This document shows positions 17,101-29,000 of a stretch of 64,000 bases of DNA, in pieces. How positions within the stretch are numbered: position 1 is the first letter of the stretch; the number at the start of each line of letters is the position of its first letter. Origin of the DNA: Cyrtodaria siliqua (lineage: Eukaryota > Mollusca > Bivalvia > Adapedonta > Hiatellidae); contig JAWPHD010011527.1 in the NCBI GenBank assembly GCA_037043455.1, positions 1 through 64,000 on the forward strand, read 5' to 3'. A program made the translations under genes and the position numbers. Below the pieces are notes generated by a model. That model worked only from the letters and a program-made list of their open reading frames with translations, did no database searches and was not told where the DNA came from.

Positions 17101-17499
17101 TACCGACTGACATAATTTATGGACTAAACAACTGGTCATTTACCGCCTGGCATGATATATGGACTACATAACTGGTCATTTACCGCCTGACATAGTATAT
17201 GGACTAAACAACAGGTCAACAACCGCCTGACATGATAATTATATGGACTAAATATCTGGTCATGTACCGCCTGACATGTTATATGGACTAAACAACAGGT
17301 CAACAACCGCCTGACATGATAATTATATGGACTAAATATCTGGTCATGTACCGCCTGACATGTTATATGGACTAAATAACTGGTCATTTACCGCCTGACA
17401 TGATATATGGACTAAATAACAGGTCAACTACCGCCTGACATAATATATGGACTAAATAACAGGTCATCAACCGCCATACAAAATATATGGACTAAACAA

Positions 17500-19358
17500 C
17501 TGGTCATTTACTGCATATTTCAATATAAGGATTAATAAATGTCATTTACCGCCTGACATAATATATAAACGAAATAACATCTAGAGCCTGATATAATATA
17601 TGGACTAAAGAGCAGGTCACGATAATATAAGGAATAAATAACAGGTCATCTTCCGCATATAATAATATAATAAATAACAGATCATCTACTGCCTGACATA
17701 ATATATGTACTAAATAGCAGGTCATCTACCGCCTGACATATTATATGGACTAAACAACAGGTCATCTACCGCCTGACATGTTATATGGATTAAATAACAG
17801 GTCATCTACCGCCTGACATAATATATGGACTAAATAACACGTCATCTACCGCCTGATATAATATATGGGCTAAATAACAGGTGATGATATTATAAGGACT
17901 GAATAACTGCTCATGTACCGTCTGACATAATATAAGGTCTAAACAACAGGTCGTGATAATATAAAAAACTAAATAACAGGTCATGCACAGTATATGATAA
18001 TATAAGGACTAAATAGCAGGTCTTCTACCGCATGGCATACTATAATTACTACACAACAGGTCATCTATCGCATATAATGTTATAAGGAATAAATAGCAGG
18101 TCTTTTACGGCCTGACATAATATAAGGACTAAATAATAAGTCATCTACTGCAAATAATAATATATGGACTAAAGAACAGGCTGTCGACCGCTTAACATAA
18201 TATATGGACTAAACAACCGGCTATCGGCCGCTTGACAAAATCTAAGGAGTAATAGGTCATCTAACGACTGACATAATGTAAGTACTACACAACAGGTAAT
18301 CTGCCTCTTGGCGTAGTACAACAGGTCATATGCCTCTTGGCATATAGCAGTAACGTTTCTGACTCCTGACATAATATGCAGACTAAACAACCGGTCGTCT
18401 GCCATTTGAGATAAAACAATACGTCATCTGCCGCTTGACATAATATTGACGAAACAACAGGTAATCTCCTTTTGACATAAAACAACAGATCATCTGTCGA
18501 TTGACATATATTAACACCTCATCTGCCGCCTGACATAAAACAACAGGTAATCTCCTTTGGCATAAAACAACAGGAGATCTGCCGCATGACATATATCTAC
18601 AGGTCTTCTGCCGATTGACATAGCACAAACGTCATTTGGCGCTTGACATAATAGTGACGAAACATCATGTAATCTCCGTTTGAGATAAAACATAATAGTC
18701 ATCTGCCGCTTGACATAATAGTGACTAAGCAACAGGTAATCTCCGTTTGAGACAAAACAATACGTCATCTGCCGCTTGACATAATAGTGACGAAACAACA
18801 TGTAATCTTCGATTGATATAAAACAACAGTGCGTCTGACCATGACATAGAACTACAGGTCACCTACCGATTTACATAGAACAACAAGTCATCTGGCGCTT
18901 GGCATAATAGTGACGAAACCACAGTTAACCTCCGTTTGACATAAAATAACAGGTCACCTGCCAATTGACATAGAACAACACGTCATCTTGCGCCTGACAT
19001 AATAGTGACGAAACAACAGGTAATCTCCGTTTGAGATAAAACATAATAGTCCGGAAACAGCAGGCAATCTTCGTTTGAGACAAAACAATACGTCATCTGC
19101 CGCTTGACATAATAGTGACGAAACAACAGGTAATCTCCGTTTGAGATAAAATAATACATCATCTGGCGCTTGACATAAAAGTGACGAAACAACATGTAAT
19201 CTCCGTTTGACATAACACAATAGGACGTTTTCCGGATAACATAGAACTGTAGGACATCTGTCGATTGGCATAGAACACCAAGTCATCTGGCGCTTGACAT
19301 AATAGTGACGAAACCACAGGTAACCTCCGTTTGACATAAAACAACAGGTCACCTGCCA
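17500..19358. repeat. Diverged edge of the satellite with a longer alternating unit
   Basis: From about 17.5 kb the 40-bp unit decays. From about 18.4 kb it is replaced by a related but different pattern. One half resembles GTCATCTGCCGCTTGACATA and the other resembles GGTAATCTCCGTTTGA, giving a combined period near 66 bp. Words such as GTCATCTGCCG and TTGACATAA are still recognisable from the main monomer. This looks like an old array boundary that escaped homogenisation. The array stops at about 19358. Confidence 0.8.
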
Positions 19359-19430
19359 GTATATTGCTAGTATATTTACAATCATTGGGTAATATGGGAT
19401 AAGGCGGAGGTTCACAGTTAGTTCATCATG

Positions 19431-19728
19431 GAGGACTATGCCAGGTTGTGTGCACACACTTTACTCGTACTAGAAAACTTACAGTGTCCAATGCCATGTT
19501 GTGTGTACATATATGACGGCAGAAGAATGTACTAGGAAACGTACAGTGTCCAATGCCAGGTTGTGTGCACAAATATTACGGCAGATGCATGTACTAGGAA
19601 ACGTACACTGTCCAATGTCAGACTGTGTGCACAAATAATACGACATATGCATGTACTGGTAAACGTAAAGTGTCCAATGCCAGGTTGTGTGCACAATCAT
19701 TACGGCAGATGTATGTACTAGGAAACTT
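19431..19728. repeat. 60-bp minisatellite, about five copies
   Basis: Five imperfect units of about 60 bp contain AGTGTCCAATGCCAGGTTGT, GTGTGCACAA and ATGTACTAGGAAACGTA. The unit is unrelated to the neighbouring 40-bp satellite. The open frame on the minus strand is a translation of the repeat and is not treated as a gene. The repeat sits between the satellite edge and the proline-rich exon, in the presumed intron. Confidence 0.9.
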
Positions 19729-19789
19729 CAGGGTCAGTATATTAGTATTTGAAATCTGATTCAGACATAGTGAGACTCCACTAACTTAC

Positions 19790-20033
19790 TCAGACGTAAT
19801 ATTTGTCCAAATAAAGGTTTCCGGGAAATTAACTCGCACATGTTGGACCACCTGTAGTCCAATTGATCCCGGTGCCTGTGTCGGAAATACCCCAGGTGCT
19901 GGAGTCTGTATCATATTTGGTGGGAACGTCATACCGGGTGCTACGGGCGGGATCATTCCAGGTACAAACGTTGGAAACATTCCAGGTCCAGGAGCTGCGG
20001 TCGAGACCTTTCCAGGAGCAAAAGTTGGAGGAC
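19790..20033 (-). CDS. TEP-like gene, proline/glycine-rich bait-region exon with FPET motif
   Basis: The exon is bounded by the acceptor TTCTCATACAG and the donor TCTGA|GTAAGT, entering in phase 1 and leaving in phase 2. About 58 residues form imperfect octapeptide-like repeats (PTFAPGK, FPTFVPGM, IPPVAPGM, TPAPGV, FPTQAPGS). These are followed by HVRVNFPETFIWTNITS. FPET..W is the conserved segment after the bait region in A2M/TEP proteins, so the domain order is right. The donor shows the transcript continues, into DNA occupied by the 60-bp repeat and the satellite. Confidence 0.85.
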
Positions 20034-23000
20034 CTGTATGAGAAGAGATGTAACATATTAAACCTTTGTTACTGCCAGTGGTGTTCTTTAACTGTCATTA
20101 ATGACTCATGGTATGTGGGCGAAATTGTTTCCTGAATACAAGATTTTAATGTGAAATATACACAATATATAATATATGTTAAATATACATAATAATTAAT
20201 ATTAGCTACTGATTTCCAATGATCAAGTATTGAAGACTATATCCCGATGGAACCCGACCGTTTAAATGCTCGATGGATACATTTTACGGCATACATTGTG
20301 TGGACCATTTGACTGGGTTATAATTTCTTTTAATAAATATAATTATTGCAATTATTGCGTGCAAAATGAAACACAGTCATTTTTCCAAGTGAAAATCTCA
20401 GAGCAACTATTCATTCTTACCTTACCTTGCGCAAGTATGAAAAGCATTACAGAGAGGGTTTCTTTCGGAAGCCAAATAAATCTTACGAGGCTGAATTGTC
20501 GTAATTGATAATTGTACCTAAGCAGAAATGTGGGTGTGATAGAAATAGGCAATTATAGCATTTTTCAGTACTATAAACATGTGTCTTCTTTTTTCAAGTC
20601 TGCCACCAGAAAAGGTAAAATTGTAATAACGAAATTTGCCCGCGACAATATTATCTGTATATGGTAGCTAATTTCTGAGATGTCATCTTGTCGTCTTGGT
20701 GTGTCGACGCCACGCACAAAAACGACAAAACAGAGGGGAGCCAAGACGAAAAGACGACAAAACGACGGATTTCATGCGCCAATACGACATTTGAAAGGCG
20801 CCAAGATGGCAAAAAAATGTGGCCTGTTGTCGTCTTTGTTGCCGTCTTTTCGCGTGGCGATTTGTCGGCGGGCGTGGCGACAAGACAACATCATGCTGTT
20901 TTGTCGTCTTTTCGCGTGGCGTAAAACGACATGGAAGAAATCAGCCACCATATATGTATGTTACTTACCAAAAAGGTCACAAAAAATATAACACAGATTG
21001 TGTAAATGTCAGCTTTTGATTTCTAGTATCAACAATAATTAAATTACCTCCCTTTATCATTTCCATATCATCTATAAAACATTATTGCTTGGCAAATTTG
21101 AAACTGTTTAATGGGTATTTAGTTCTCACTTCAGGGTGCTTACAAACATCCAAAATTGATTTATTAAAACGCTGTTTAAGATTGTTTATGCCCTCAAAAA
21201 CTGGCCTATGGAAATACCATCAAAAATGTCGAACGTTTCCTTTTTGTTCAGTATGCAAATTGTTTTGTTTTATAAGTAAAAGCAATTGATAGATAAACTT
21301 CATTTCAACAAGCATGGATCGGTTAGCACGAATTCCAAACTCTTACACATACATTTTATGAATATTAGTGCTAAACATGCAGCATAATCCTTTCTTTAGA
21401 CGGGTGCGTGATACGGATTGCTTTAAGGCGGATATAAAATAGACCAAACATAAATATTGTTTTTAAATTTTGCGGTATAGTACTAGTTGCATTATCAAAA
21501 CTTCGTAATATGTACTAAGGCCTAAAATCAGCGTTTGAACAACTTCATGTCGGTTGATATTTAATTTAGTCACGCTGACGTCATCGGGATTATAGTACTG
21601 CTAAATGTTAACATTCCGCTGAATAGTAAAACTCCAGCTAAATGTTAAAATATAAAAAAAAATTATGGTTAGCCCATTTGGTGGAATTCAAGTGAAAACA
21701 AAGCACCCATGCCCTTAACAAGTGATTCACAATTGCTCTGAATCGTACACCTGATGACGTTTACAAAGATGAAATCATTGTCAAACAAGCTTTAAAGATG
21801 AAACAATTGCCAAACAAGCTTATAATTTCATAACTGAAGGTGAACACACAGGCGATGGCGCCCCGTCGCAATGTCCCGCGCGCGCCTTGAAGAGTTAGGC
21901 AAAGTACCTGTATCTATGGTTAAAGGATGAAGCTCTCGACTGTTTCCAATTTATGATCCAGGGGCTATGTCCCAAAGGGTGGGGATGGACCACAGGGACA
22001 ATGCTGGTTGGATAGTTGTATCCGTCTGCTCATGTCCATTAAGTGTATATGTGGTTATAGGGTGGAGAACGGTTTCCAAGTTATGACTCAGGGCCTATTT
22101 ACCAAGGGATTGGAACAGATCCCGGGCCGATGCTGGTAGGAAGGCTGTATCCAACAATTTATGCCAGGAACATATATGCATGGTTATAGGGTGGTTATCT
22201 CAACGGTTTCTAAGTTATCACCCAGGTGCTATGTCCCAAAAGGTGGAGATGCACCACAGGGCAAATGCTGGTTCGATGGTTCTATCCGTCTGTTCGTGTC
22301 CATTAAGTGCATATACGCTTATAGAGTGGATATCTCAACGGTTTCCCAGCTATGACACAGTGTTTATTTCCCCATGGGTGGGGACAGACCCCGGGCAGAT
22401 GCTGGTTTGAAGGTGGTATACATCTGTTCATGCTCAATAAGTGTATATATGGTTATAGGGCAGTAATCTCAACAGTTCCCAAGTCATGGCCGAGGGAATA
22501 TGGTGACAGACCCCATAGCCGCTGCTGATTTGGTGGTTCTATTCATCTGTTCATGCCCAGTAGTGTATGTATGGTTATAGGGTGGGATCTAAACGGTTTC
22601 CAAGTTATGACCTATGTAGCTATGTTCCCAAAAGGTGAGAAGACTCCGGGGCCGATGCCGGTTGAAGGCTGGTATCTGCTGTTCATGCTCTTTTTAGTGT
22701 CAAACTGCGGAAATAAAATAGTCTAAGATTTACCCTAATATAATACCATTTAACATATAAGACCCCTGGGGTGGGGCCAAATTTGATCCCATCGTCTCGA
22801 TTTGAACACACTTGATAGAGAACCCCTTACGCATATGGTAAATGCAAAATATTAAACCTCTCGCTCCTGTAGTTTCAGAAAAGAAGATTGTTTTGAATAT
22901 TCTCCTGTATAACTCCTTGTAAAACTGTGACCCCGGGGAAGAGCCAGATTTGACCCCAGGATCATCATTTGAACAATCATGGTAGAGGGCCATCAGCTGA

Positions 23001-25911
23001 TGTAACATGCAATATATGAGAACTATATGCCTTGTGATTTTGGAGACAAAAATTCAAGATGTTCCCAATATGTCTTTGTAAAGCTTGCACAATTTCCTTA
23101 TACAAACTTTGGATCCCCGGGACAGAGCCATTTTTGAATGTCGGATCGAAAAAAATATTCCGTAAGGTCCTAGCCCACTCTGGAGATTCCATGGGAAATT
23201 TGCTTAAAATTGGCTTAACGGTTTGAGAAACTGCCGCTTACGGACGCCAACGCCAATCCACACACCGACCATAGATCTAAAATAAGTCAGAAAAATGTAT
23301 TTACTGAACCAATGAACAAAAGTCCCCGCCCCATCACACACACATACACACCCACACACCGACACACACCTTAAAAATAATCTCTTATTGGATTTGAACC
23401 CTCGAAACAACAATGAGCAAAAAAACAAAAACACAAAATATGATAATAATAATAATAATAAAAAGTGGTATAAAAAAATGTCACCAAGGAGATTTGAACC
23501 CACGACCCCAAGAACTCGTCCAGGATCTTATGGAGAAGCAACTTCAAAGGCAGAATTACAAGCAATCAAATCTGACAGATTAAAAAAAACGTCCGAGTTT
23601 TGTAGAGATTTAACTACTGTGTAAGTTTGGGTACGATACGATAAAAACATGCGGGGACTAGAGTGCCCACAAGGCAACATTATATACTTTTATATATATA
23701 ACTTACATATTTTGAAAAACCGATCTCTAAAGACACAATATGAACGGCTTATACCAGCCAAGCCAAAACCGGAAGCTCGAATTAAAAGTTACCAACTCAT
23801 AATTATCAAATGCTAATCCAACATTAGTTTCACTTTTCGAATATGCCTGATTGTTCACAGGGGCAGACAAGCCAGCTGGGTTACACGATTTGATTAATAT
23901 ACTAGTTCCTTGGCGAGGCAGGATAAGTATAATACTCACAGCCTATCTGTCGTTTGATGTGAGAATAACCAAAGCTGTATACATCTGATATTATTGCTAA
24001 GCCATTTGTCTGAAAAGAAATAACAATACAGTAAACAATGTAGTGTGATGTCCGTTACCATATACCTCTTTAAGCAAGAATAACTGAAGCAACGTACATC
24101 CGAAATATTCAAATACGTCTAACAGGAAAAACAATACAGTAAACGAATTTTCCTAAGGCAAGTATAACCGAATCAGCCATTTAAACAACAAGATGGATTT
24201 TTCTTAAAAGTTGTATTTCTGTGCTTTTTCTTGAAAGAGAACAAGTGTTCGAAAATTTGAAGAAGAGTTACTATTTATGTAATATTTAATTAACTTTCCT
24301 TTTGAAAGACAATACAGATATGAATATAACCAAATCGCAATGTTTAAATTGCAGACGTCTCTGCTTCCGATTATGTAGGTCTACTAAGCTCCACCCTCAC
24401 CCCGACCAAGCCCTCTCCCTCACAACAAATGAGGTTCAGAGAATCATATTAACGCTAAATATAGTTTTTCACATTATTTACCTTAAAGGGGAACGCATGG
24501 AATCAACTAAAAACACACAAGAGAGAAAAGTAGAAGACTCGTTTTAATTTAGTCTGTTCGTTAGAGGTAATATAATCGGCATCACCTCTCACGTTCCCTA
24601 GTACCGGCTTAAGCGATATACTAAGTCACGCATTTGGATGTGTACATGTTTGTCCATAAATGAGCGTTCAAACAGGACAGCTCATCTAACTTTGAAATAT
24701 GCAATGTGCTTTTTAGAAAGGATAAACCATAATTATAGCATACGCGTTTACAACCTGTTTACCACAATATACATGTATTGCACCATCAAGGGGAAATCTC
24801 TAACAACAAAGTCAACATCCAAAGAAATAACCAACTGATACGCCTTAACGTTGTTGTAAATATATATAAAATACATAACAATTAGAAACACCTCAGGATT
24901 TATCAAGAATTGTACTGAACCGTCACAACCGCCGAAGAGAAAATCCCGAGGGACGAAATTTTAGCACCTATATCTTCCTTTTAACGAGTTTCAGAAGGCA
25001 CAATCGTTTAATCTCGCGAGGTTGTCCAGTCACCATAAAAGCGAAAGGTGAAGTGTTGTGACTGGCTGTAGAGGGCTCGATTACTAATGTCTAGTCACCA
25101 CACAAGAGAAAGGTGAAGCGTTGTGACTGGCTGTAGACATGTTAGAGGGGTCGATTACTAATAGTGAATTGCGTTACAATACTAAAGTTTCGTATCTTTT
25201 TCTGTAATTGTGGAATTTTGTGACAATTATTTCCATGTACTAAACATTTTTGAGTTGCACTTAAGAATAGAGGGATAGCAAGTATGTCTATTGTTAAATG
25301 TATTAAGATTAACTGGTTGTCGAATTTTAAATCGATTTAGTATATATATACATAAGGTCAATTGGACAGAAGGTGCATTTTTAAAATTGATTTACTGCCA
25401 GGAATATGGACAACAGAAGCAGAATGAAGATAAAACCGTGAAACATTGATCACTAATTTATGCATAAAGGTACTAGAATTTTCTTGGTGTAGATAAGCAG
25501 TAGATACGCCGGCCCCAGTGGATTTTGTATGCTTGAATAACTAATCAATATTCCCATATATTGCTTTTTCATATGACAACCTCTTGCAGATTAAATACAT
25601 TATGCGGCTGGGTCTCTACCGATCAATTTATATACGGGTTGTATACCGGAAACAGTGCTTACATTTCGAAGGATGCCGCCAGGTGTATGTTGAGTATAGA
25701 AGTTGGATGTCGGAGCGCTGGCGGACTTCAAAGCAGATACAACCTAAAAGAGATGACATAATGAGTATAATAATACTGTTGTATAGCAAAAGGGCTGCGG
25801 TTGCTAATACTGCTTCTGGATTTATTTAATATTGCTTATACGTTCAATGCAACACACAAACACGCACGTACGCACGCACGTACGCACACACATACATACA
25901 CAAACACATTT

Positions 25912-25946
<35 letters not shown>

Positions 25947-25977
25947 ATAGTAGTAGTAGTGGTGGTGGTGGTGGTAA

Positions 25978-26052
<75 letters not shown>

Positions 26053-29000
26053 TAGTAGTAGTAATGCGTATAGATTGTATGATTGTACTTTTACATTCAA
26101 ATTCTAAATAAATGATATGCCACTAATGTTTGGGTGTTATTAAAGTTAACACAAAAACAAATGACATATTATGCTGAATATAGGGTATGTGTTTAATTCT
26201 ATACTTACATCTCCCTGTTCAATGTCGTTGCCTTTTTTCATCAAAAGAACACTCTGGTCTACAGCCAACAGATTGACCATCGATTTTGGGTCTGTTTGGA
26301 TACGAAGGCTGATCGCATTGCCAGGCTCGGCCGTGGTAGCGTTAAAATTAAGACTTACCTGTAAAATATATAATATGGTTATATGTGGATAAAATGTGAC
26401 GGCCAGACCGGAGTTCGAATCGAAACCCTAGAAATACTGTTCAAACACTTAAGCCACCGCCGCGGTTTATGACCATTATGGCACCAAATGGGGAGATATA
26501 AGCTTTTGACCTATAAATAAATATTTATGACCAGATTTAAGTTTATGATCTATCTAAACAAATAATCAGTTGTATGTGAAGGAACTATATGTACTCATTG
26601 ATCAGATATAAGAGTAGGACGCAACGACCAGACATAAGTATGACATTTTTGTAATTAATAGACCAGATATAAGTGACGGACCTATTAGTACTCAATGACC
26701 AGGTATTATAAATGTATGACAGATTAGTACTCGATGACCTATTTGTACATCATGATCAAATATAAATGCAGGACCTATTATTACCAAATTACCATATATT
26801 ATTATATCAATTGGGTATCCTGCAACTATAGTGAAGCGAAAAAAAAACGCAACTCGGGCATTTCCGCTATATATTGTCTATACTGCATACTTAAGTCCAC
26901 ATAATATTCCAAAGATATCCGAAGATGTTTTGTAAACATTTTGCAGTTAGTAAGAGAAAGGACACAACTGTGATGTTGCAGAGTTTGCAAACTTTTGCCT
27001 ACTAAGTTTGCTCACATGTTTGAGCCAAACGCGTACTCAGTAATGAAACTTTTAAGGAATACTATTTGCTCTTTGTCTTTGTTCCGAAAGGAATGGTCTT
27101 AAGTAGCCATGTACCATTTGATTAACAGTATAATATAATACAACAGTAGCATATTGCACATAAAAAATATATCGGACATTCCCGAGTTGCGTTTCTTTTT
27201 CGCTTCAGTATATGTATTACTGTATGCATGTTATTGGTAAAACATGAACTGCTATTAATAAATCGCATCCGTGGCCGGAATAGCGAAGACGATGGGTCTA
27301 AAACTGTATCGCCTCTCACCGCTGCGTTTTCGAATCCCACTGGGAGCTCAAATTATTAAGTGAGAAAATGTCGACGGGGGTATACAGCACTAGTTTTAAC
27401 CAGGAACACCGTTCCAACAAACAAACAAAGCTATTAATAAACGATAAGTTTGCTTAATCTCCAATTAATAATGTACGAGTAAGAACAAAACGACCTCCTA
27501 TTATTTGAAAATTATTTTTACAAAAGTAACACATATTATTTGCATTGGTACAGACATACCAGAACTATTCCATTATGACCTATTGTACATCACTATGCCT
27601 TGCACAACAGGTTAGAGAAACTCCACTTTGCGGAGAATCAAAATTTCGTCTGTGTTGTACTGTCTTGACCTTTCTCGCCCCGTTGAAAACGACAAGCGTC
27701 TACCTGGACATGATCAATTTACAGCCCATCAAGACCCTGATCAAACGTGACCTTTTGAGAGCATGCTTGATCAGTTCCGATTGGCCCGAGATTGCCAGCG
27801 TGTAACTGTTGGCCAGATTGATCTGACAAAAAAGCATGTCAAACATTTGCTCTGCCCTCATTGTTTTAGATTTATATAAATTCATTTCGTGTCGCGTAGT
27901 GAAATGAAACATTACTTTTTCGAACGAATTGGGTAGCGAGGACAACATTGAAATTAAGGTGGGTTGGAGCGGTGTGCCTTGATAGATATTGAGTACATAA
28001 ACATGGTGTTCAATGGGATATGATTTTTTTCTTAGTGAAAAAATACCGCAACTCTCACGATTTTCTGTAATAAGCTTTCTGGATGATGAAAATACACATA
28101 TTTAGATCTTATATAGGAACTATGAGCTTTTGCAACATTAATTTAGGCAGGCACTGTAGGTAGACGTGTAATATAAACGGATCCTTTTGGCTCTTGGAAT
28201 TATGGGGTAAAAAGTAGTCCGGTCAGGTGATTTGCATATATATAGCTAGGGACCAAAACCCAGGTTTTAGGACCCAATCTGGACACGCCGGACAAAAGCA
28301 CCAAACTTTCCTCAAATGTGTGTTTTATATTTCTATGTATTATTAAAAGGGTCCCTAAATGTATTAGGATTATATGTACACCGAATTACCGCACCGCGGA
28401 TGATGTCCTGAATAATCAGGAAAGCACCTGCCAAATATCAGTGATGAATTTGAAAAATTCAAAATGACGTCAGTATGACCAGCCCTTTTTACGATTTTGA
28501 CATTTCATCTGGCTGTGTACATAAAAATCCACAAAAAATCCACAAAAGCCACACAAAATATGATGTACACAAACAATACTAGTAAGTCGAGTCCGATGTA
28601 CATTTTTTACACCGCGTATAGGTAGTTACACGCATTTCCCCCAGCCGTGTCAAAATTGATTGACAGTAGCGTCTCACCAGGCGAACCGTCGATCTAGGTC
28701 AGTGGGTGCGGAAATGCCTGTGATGTCGCTACCGACTTCGCTTGTCACAAAATGGGGAAACTCTAACCTGCTGTGCAAGGCGTAGTAATATCTAAACTTA
28801 ACAAATTGGTAAAAACTACCAGAATAATTCATTACCTTATAGATAAAAATGACATATCAGTGTATGGCACACATTGACATATCAGTGTATGGCACACATG
28901 TAAAATCGGTACGCAGCGAGCAGATGATTGTATGGCATGTTGGCACATGAAAGCATGACCTAACACATAAATGAATTCTCAATGTGTACACATTTCTAGA

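Larger units (their letters stand above)
1..19358. repeat. 40-bp satellite DNA array, more than 19 kb
   Basis: The sequence is an almost uninterrupted head-to-tail array of a 40-bp unit. Its core words are CATTTACCGCCTGACATGAT followed by ATATGGACTAAACAACTGGT. There are roughly 480 copies, with point changes (AACTGG/AACAGG, TTTACC/TCTACC) and occasional 6-bp duplications (GTCATCGTCATC). The array starts before position 1, so its full length is unknown. It contains no gene: the few open frames of 60-80 codons on the minus strand simply translate the repeat. It lies immediately 3' of the last visible exon of the thioester-protein gene. What is seen is the array. That it is intronic is inferred, because the neighbouring exon ends in a functional-looking splice donor. 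Confidence 0.97.

Noticed and set aside
1..19358. CRISPR-like regular repeats
   Set aside because: The 40-bp units are contiguous, with no unique spacers. This is tandem satellite DNA in a eukaryotic context.
13642..19457. Open frames of 60-167 codons within the satellite
   Set aside because: They translate the repeat unit, have no domain, and occur wherever the unit length keeps the frame open.
25822..26107. Poly-Leu and poly-Ser open frames
   Set aside because: They are both strands of the AGT/AGC microsatellite.
27545..27948. Opposed open frames as a missing TEP exon
   Set aside because: No frame gives MG6-like sequence, and exons 14 and 15 join directly as NK-VSL.
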